In this document: positions 59,908-64,000 of the stretch, in pieces
Layout of the letters: every line of letters begins with the position of its first letter
Numbering within the stretch: the stretch's first letter is position 1
Source: Nocardiopsis quinghaiensis
GTDB taxonomy: Bacteria; Actinomycetota; Actinomycetes; Streptosporangiales; Streptosporangiaceae
DNA length: 64,000 nucleotides
Direction of reading: 5' to 3'
NCBI RefSeq assembly: GCF_008638365.1
Contig: NZ_VWVU01000003.1
Location: 124,001-188,000, forward strand
Made by a program: the position numbers and the translations under genes
Notes under the pieces: generated by a model
The model's input: the letters and a program-made list of their open reading frames with translations, nothing else
What the model was told of the DNA's origin: nothing
Database searches by the model: none

Positions 59908-60659
59908 CCACCGTGCCCTGGACCTCCGACGAGATCATGACCGTCACCGCGGCCCGCTCGCTGCGGGACCGGATGTCGTGCTTCGTCGGTATCGGACTGC
60001 CCAGCACCGCCGCCAACGTGGCCCGCCGCACGCACGCGCCGGGGCTGTGGATGATCTACGAGTCCGGCACCCTGGGTACCGTTCCGGACCACCTGCCGCT
60101 GTCCATCGGCGACGGGATCCTCGCCGAGACCGCCGACACCGTGGTCTCGGTCCCCGAGGTCTTCAACTACTGGCTCCAGGCGGGGCGGATCGACGTCGGC
60201 TTCCTCGGCGCCGCCCAGATCGACCGGTACGCCAACATCAACACCACCGTCATCGGCGACTACACCAACCCCAAGGTGCGTCTGCCCGGGGCGGGGGGCG
60301 CGCCCGAGATCGCCGCCTCCTGCCGCGAGGTCACCGTGATCATGCGGCACAGCAGCCGCGCCTTCGTCGACCGGGTCGACTTCGTCACCTCGTTCGGCCA
60401 CGGCTCGGGTTCCGGCGACCGCGAGCGCCTGGGGCTGCGCGGTGCCGGTCCGATGCGGGTGATCACCGACCTCGGCGTGCTCGAACCCGACCCCCTCACC
60501 CGCGAGCTCGTCCTGACCGGCGTGCACCCGGGGGTGGAGGCGGACGCGGTCCGGGAGGCGACCGGCTGGGACCTCGCGGTGGCCGAGGACCTCGCCGTCA
60601 CCCCCGAGCCCACCGACGCCGAGCTGTCGGTGGTGCGCTCCCTGACCGGGGGCTCCTGA
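59904..60659 (+). CDS. pcaJ: 3-oxoadipate CoA-transferase subunit B
   Basis: 251 residues from a GTG within the pcaI stop. The catalytic glutamate is Glu53 in MIYESGTLGTV, the usual signature of the beta subunit. The remainder (VSVPEVFNYWLQAGRIDVGF, YANINTTVIGDY) matches the family. It forms the active enzyme with PcaI. Confidence 0.92.
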   Translation: MTTVPWTSDEIMTVTAARSLRDRMSCFVGIGLPSTAANVARRTHAPGLWMIYESGTLGTVPDHLPLSIGDGILAETADTVVSVPEVFNYWLQAGRIDVGFLGAAQIDRYANINTTVIGDYTNPKVRLPGAGGAPEIAASCREVTVIMRHSSRAFVDRVDFVTSFGHGSGSGDRERLGLRGAGPMRVITDLGVLEPDPLTRELVLTGVHPGVEADAVREATGWDLAVAEDLAVTPEPTDAELSVVRSLTGGS

Positions 60660-60688
60660 GGGCGTGGTGTGAGCCGCGCCCTACAGTT

Positions 60689-60705
60689 ACCTAACAGTGT
60701 TAGGT
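60689..60705. promoter_or_regulatory. 17-base inverted repeat before the thiolase gene
   Basis: ACCTAACA, one G, then TGTTAGGT: a perfect odd palindrome in the 102-base gap between pcaJ and pcaF. It resembles TetR-family operators rather than IclR sites, so a second control point within the operon is possible. Confidence 0.55.
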
Positions 60706-60761
60706 TTCAGTCCGTCCCCGGCCGGGCCCGCCCCGGCCGCACCACATCCAGGAGGCCCACG

Positions 60762-61937
60762 GTGACCGACGTCCACATCCTCGACGCCGTCCGCACACCC
60801 TTCGGCAAGTACGGCGGCGGCCTGTCCAAGGTCCGCCCCGACGACCTGGCCGCCCACGTCGTCGGCGCCCTCGTCGAGCGCGCGCCCGGCCTGGACCCCG
60901 CCGCCGTCGACGAGGTCGCCCTCGGCAACGCCAACGGCGCGGGCGAGGAGAACCGCAACGTCGCCCGGATGGCCACCCTGCTGGCCGGGCTGCCCACCTC
61001 GGTACCCGGTGTCACCGTCAACCGGCTCTGCGGCTCCGGCATGGAGGCCGCCATCCAGGTCAGCCGCGCCATCCAGGTCGGCGACGCCTCCCTGGCCGTG
61101 GCCGGGGGAGTGGAGTCCATGAGCCGCGCTCCCTGGGTGATGCCCAAACCGGCCAAGGGCTTCCCCGCCACCGACGCCACCCTGCACTCCACCACCCTGG
61201 GCTGGCGCATGGTCAACCCCCGCATGCCCGGGAGGTGGACCGTCTCCCTGGGGGAGGGCACCGAGGGACTGGCCGAGCAGCACGGGATCACCCGTGCCGA
61301 CCAGGACGCCTTCGCCCTGGCCAGCCACACCAAGGCCGCCGAGGCCTGGGCGAGGGGAGCCTTCGACGACGAGATCGTCCAGGTCCCCGACGCGTACCTG
61401 GAGCGCGACGAGTCCATCCGCGAGCCCTCCGCCGACAAGCTCGCCGGGCTCAAGCCCGCGTTCCGCGCCGAGGGCACCATCACCGCCGGGAACGCCTCTC
61501 CCCTCAACGACGGCGCCGCCGCCCTGCTGCTGGGCGACCGCGCCGCCGCCGAGGCAGTCGGCCTGGAGCCCATCGCCCGCATCGCCGGACGCGGCGCCGC
61601 CGGAGTCGACCCCGACGTGTTCGGCATCGGTCCCGTCCGCGCCGCCGAGATCGCCCTCGAACGCGCCGGGATCGGCTGGGGCGACCTGTCCGCCGTCGAG
61701 CTCAACGAGGCCTTCGCCGCCCAGTCCCTGGCCTGCGTCCGCAGTTGGAAGGGGTTGGACCCCGACATCGTCAACCCCAACGGCGGCGCCATCGCCATCG
61801 GTCACCCGCTGGGCGCCTCCGGTGCCCGTATCCTCGGTTCACTCGCCCACGAGCTGCGCCGACGCGGCGGGGGCTGGGGACTGGCCGCGCTGTGCATCGG
61901 GGTCGGCCAGGGCCTGGCCGTCGTCCTGCAGGCCTGA
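60762..61937 (+). CDS. pcaF: 3-oxoadipyl-CoA thiolase
   Basis: 391 residues from a GTG with CCAGGAGG upstream. The catalytic Cys90 is in VNRLCGSGMEA, the histidine in AIGHPLGASGAR and the second cysteine in LCIGVGQGLAV. It splits 3-oxoadipyl-CoA into succinyl-CoA and acetyl-CoA, the last pathway step. The earlier in-frame start is excluded because it crosses the inverted repeat. Confidence 0.93.
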   Translation: MTDVHILDAVRTPFGKYGGGLSKVRPDDLAAHVVGALVERAPGLDPAAVDEVALGNANGAGEENRNVARMATLLAGLPTSVPGVTVNRLCGSGMEAAIQVSRAIQVGDASLAVAGGVESMSRAPWVMPKPAKGFPATDATLHSTTLGWRMVNPRMPGRWTVSLGEGTEGLAEQHGITRADQDAFALASHTKAAEAWARGAFDDEIVQVPDAYLERDESIREPSADKLAGLKPAFRAEGTITAGNASPLNDGAAALLLGDRAAAEAVGLEPIARIAGRGAAGVDPDVFGIGPVRAAEIALERAGIGWGDLSAVELNEAFAAQSLACVRSWKGLDPDIVNPNGGAIAIGHPLGASGARILGSLAHELRRRGGGWGLAALCIGVGQGLAVVLQA

Positions 61938-62163
61938 GGGCCGGAGGGCCGGACGGGGCCTCGCGGCGGCGCCCGGACCGGGGTCCGTGGACGGGCCCGT
62001 CACACAACAGAACCCAGGGCCCAGGGGAGGCGGGAGCGTGCCAGCACCGCCCGCCTCCCCGTCCGGCAGGATCCGACGGGTCGCCGGACCCAGGGGCCGC
62101 ACGAGCCCGGACCGCCTCGTAGGCCACCGGGAGTCGGTACCGCACGAGCGAAGGAACACCGTC

Positions 62164-62928
62164 ATGTCCACTCCACCCGACGCGGCGCACACGCAGCCCG
62201 GTCTGTACGTGCCCGGCTACGTCCGTGACCACGACACCCATCCCCCGCTGGACTTCCCCGGGTACAAGAGCACGGCCCTGCGCCACCCCAAGCGCCCGCT
62301 CACCCTGCTCCCGCACATGCTCACCGAGGTCACCTCGCCGGTCCTGGGCCAGGACCGGGTCGGCGAGCTCGACCACGACCTCACCCGCCAGCACGCGGAG
62401 GAGCCCCAGGGACAGCGCATCATCGTGCACGGCCAGGTCCGCGACAGCGACGGCAAGCCCGTCCCCCGCACCCTGGTGGAGATCTGGCAGGCCAACGCGG
62501 GCGGGCGCTACCGCCACGCCAGCGACAACTGGCCCGCCCCGCTCGACCCCCACTTCACCGGGGTCGGCCGCACCATGACCGACGCCGAGGGGCACTACCG
62601 GTTCGTCACCATCCGCCCGGGCGCCTACCCCTGGGGCAACCACCAGAACGCCTGGCGGCCCGCGCACATCCACTTCTCCCTGTTCGGGAGGGCCTTCACC
62701 CAGCGGCTCGTCACCCAGATGTACTTCCCCGACGATCCGCTGTTCTTCCAGGACCCCATGTGGAACTCGGTGCCCGACCCCAAGGCCCGCGAGCGCATGC
62801 TGTCCAGCTACGACCACGACACCACCGAACCCTCGTGGGCGCTGGCCTACCGCTGGGACATCGTGCTGCGCGGACGCGAACAGACCCCGTTCGAGTCCGA
62901 GGAAGAGATCCTGGAGGACGACGAGTGA
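62164..62928 (+). CDS. pcaH: Protocatechuate 3,4-dioxygenase beta subunit
   Basis: 254 residues from an ATG with GAAGGA upstream. Iron ligands are the tyrosines of GRYRHAS and PGAYPWGNH and the histidines of RPAHIHFSLFG. HGQVRDSDGKPVPRTLVEIW is the intradiol core. It cleaves protocatechuate between the hydroxyl carbons to 3-carboxy-cis,cis-muconate. It overlaps pcaG by 4 bases. Confidence 0.93.
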   Translation: MSTPPDAAHTQPGLYVPGYVRDHDTHPPLDFPGYKSTALRHPKRPLTLLPHMLTEVTSPVLGQDRVGELDHDLTRQHAEEPQGQRIIVHGQVRDSDGKPVPRTLVEIWQANAGGRYRHASDNWPAPLDPHFTGVGRTMTDAEGHYRFVTIRPGAYPWGNHQNAWRPAHIHFSLFGRAFTQRLVTQMYFPDDPLFFQDPMWNSVPDPKARERMLSSYDHDTTEPSWALAYRWDIVLRGREQTPFESEEEILEDDE

Positions 62929-63488
62929 GCACGCACCCCACCACCCCGGCCCAGACGGTCGGCCCCTACCTGCACATCGGTCTGCCCTGGCCCGACGGCC
63001 CCTACGCCGTGGCCGAGGGCACGCCGGGCGCGGTGTGGATCCGCGGCACCGTCTACGACGGCGCGGGCGAGGTCGTCCCCGACGCCGTCATCGAGACCTG
63101 GCAGGCCGACCCCGACGGCCGCTTCGACCACCCCGACGACCCGCGCGGAGCCAGGAGCTACCCGGGCTTTCGCGCCTTCGGCCGCTGCCCCACCGACGCC
63201 GACGGCGGTTACGGGATCCTCACCCTCAAGCCCGGCGCCGTTCCGGGCCCGCACGGCGACCAGGCTCCGCACATCGACGTCTCGGTGTTCGCGCGCGGCA
63301 TGCTGAACCGGGTCGTCACCCGCCTGTACTTCCCCGAGGAGGAGGCCGCCAACGCCGCCGACCCGGTACTGGCCGGCATCGAGGACCCGCAGGCCCGCGC
63401 CACCCTCGTCGCCCGCCGCGAGGGGGAGGGATACCGTTTCGACGTCCGCCTCCAGGGCGAGGGGGAGACCGTCTTCTTCGACATCTAG
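62925..63488 (+). CDS. pcaG: Protocatechuate 3,4-dioxygenase alpha subunit
   Basis: 187 residues from a GTG in the pcaH stop. QTVGPYLHIGLPW is the alpha-subunit N-terminus, and GEVVPDAVIETWQADPDGRF is the intradiol fold lacking the full set of iron ligands, as expected for this structural subunit. It assembles with PcaH. Confidence 0.93.
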   Translation: MSTHPTTPAQTVGPYLHIGLPWPDGPYAVAEGTPGAVWIRGTVYDGAGEVVPDAVIETWQADPDGRFDHPDDPRGARSYPGFRAFGRCPTDADGGYGILTLKPGAVPGPHGDQAPHIDVSVFARGMLNRVVTRLYFPEEEAANAADPVLAGIEDPQARATLVARREGEGYRFDVRLQGEGETVFFDI

Positions 63489-63641
63489 TGGACTGGCCGG
63501 AAGCTTCGCCGGTGCGAACCAGGAGGCTTCCTTCGTAAGGATCTCGTACTCGCAACGCGTCTCGAAGGTCCGACCTCGCTGTGAGTACAAGATCACGCTG
63601 GAATGGACCGGCCCGGCGGTCCACGACCCGGAGGGGAACCC

Positions 63642-64000
63642 ATGACCGGCCTGTTCGACGGTGTCTTCGACCACGGCCCCGTAGCCGGACTCACCGACGG
63701 CACCGCCTGGCTCCAGGCCCTGCTCGACGTGGAGGCCGCACTGGCCCGCGCCCTCGCCGACACGGGGTCCCTGTCAGCGGAGCGGGCCGAGTCCATCGCC
63801 GCCGCCTGCGCCGCCGACCTCTACGACCCGACCGACCTGGGCCGGGCCGCGGCGGGCGGCGGCAACCCGGTCATCCCCCTGGTCGGGGAACTCACCGCGC
63901 GGGTACGCGAGACCGACCCCGACGCGGCCCGCCACGTGCACCGGGGCGCCACCAGCCAGGACGTCATGGACACCGGCGCCATGCTGCTGGCCCAGCGCGC
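63642..64000 (+). CDS. pcaB: 3-carboxy-cis,cis-muconate cycloisomerase, partial
   Basis: 119 codons before the window ends. The ATG at 63642 follows GGAGGGG. The reading frame (FDGVFDHGPVAGLTDGTAWL, then ARHVHRGATSQDVMDTGAML) carries the fumarase/aspartase-superfamily GATSQD signature of PcaB. It catalyses the step after ring cleavage. The 153 bases before it contain no gene. Confidence 0.9.
   Translation, partial: MTGLFDGVFDHGPVAGLTDGTAWLQALLDVEAALARALADTGSLSAERAESIAAACAADLYDPTDLGRAAAGGGNPVIPLVGELTARVRETDPDAARHVHRGATSQDVMDTGAMLLAQR

Noticed and set aside
62847-63674. Minus-strand frame opposite pcaH and pcaG
   Set aside because: Shadow of two well-conserved dioxygenase genes.

Overview
This window is very GC-rich DNA from an actinomycete, most likely a Nocardiopsis-type or Streptomyces-type filamentous organism. 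The signs are GTG and TTG starts, many 4-base stop/start overlaps, XRE/DUF397 pairs, snapalysin, an ECF42-type sigma factor, many LacI-family regulators and several probably leaderless genes. No rRNA, tRNA, CRISPR array or complete insertion sequence is visible.

Layout. 1-965: 5' part of a CNNM/CBS membrane protein running off the left edge. 1276-2150: decayed transposase fragments. 2217-16755: an orphan nonribosomal peptide locus, with a two-module synthetase (4270-11505, first A domain reading as serine), an FAD monooxygenase and an SDR in one coupled operon, then an MFS exporter, a TetR regulator, a LuxR regulator and a PaaN-like aldehyde dehydrogenase. 17196-17969: a hydrolase. 18546-24174: a tightly overlapping seven-gene minus-strand operon (GTP cyclohydrolase II-like, CDP-alcohol phosphatidyltransferase, BchC-like dehydrogenase, PTPS-like protein, GT4 glycosyltransferase, methyltransferase, flippase-like membrane protein). 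A creatininase fragment lies at its far end. This is the best candidate in the window for an uncharacterised system.

24335-28728: a carbohydrate ABC importer with a divergent LacI regulator and two operator palindromes. 28799-33178: methyltransferase, PL11 rhamnogalacturonan lyase, esterase. 33608-37493: Tat-exported tyrosinase, secreted lysozyme-like protein, ABC fragment, snapalysin. 37836-39218: lower-GC XRE/DUF397 island. 39309-48932: a rhamnose-type sugar locus (isomerase, LacI, two-permease ABC importer, RhaM mutarotase, secreted BNR_4 beta-propeller enzyme) that probably works with the PL11 lyase on rhamnose-containing polysaccharide. 48958-52063: NlpC-like protein and a small membrane protein sharing one bidirectional promoter, an MFS exporter with no standard upstream start, and a type II thioesterase. 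52023-54447: gene scars (HupE/UreJ remnant, transposase remnant, orphan CebR box) around an intact SDR. 54448-56009: DGPF protein plus ECF42 sigma factor behind an apparent autoregulated promoter. 56179-57954: GNAT acetyltransferase, aldo/keto reductase remnant and an intact aldo/keto reductase. 58108-64000: protocatechuate (beta-ketoadipate) catabolism, with an IclR regulator divergent from pcaI, pcaJ, pcaF, pcaH, pcaG and the start of pcaB.

Functions rest on motifs and remembered family sequences; no database search was possible.
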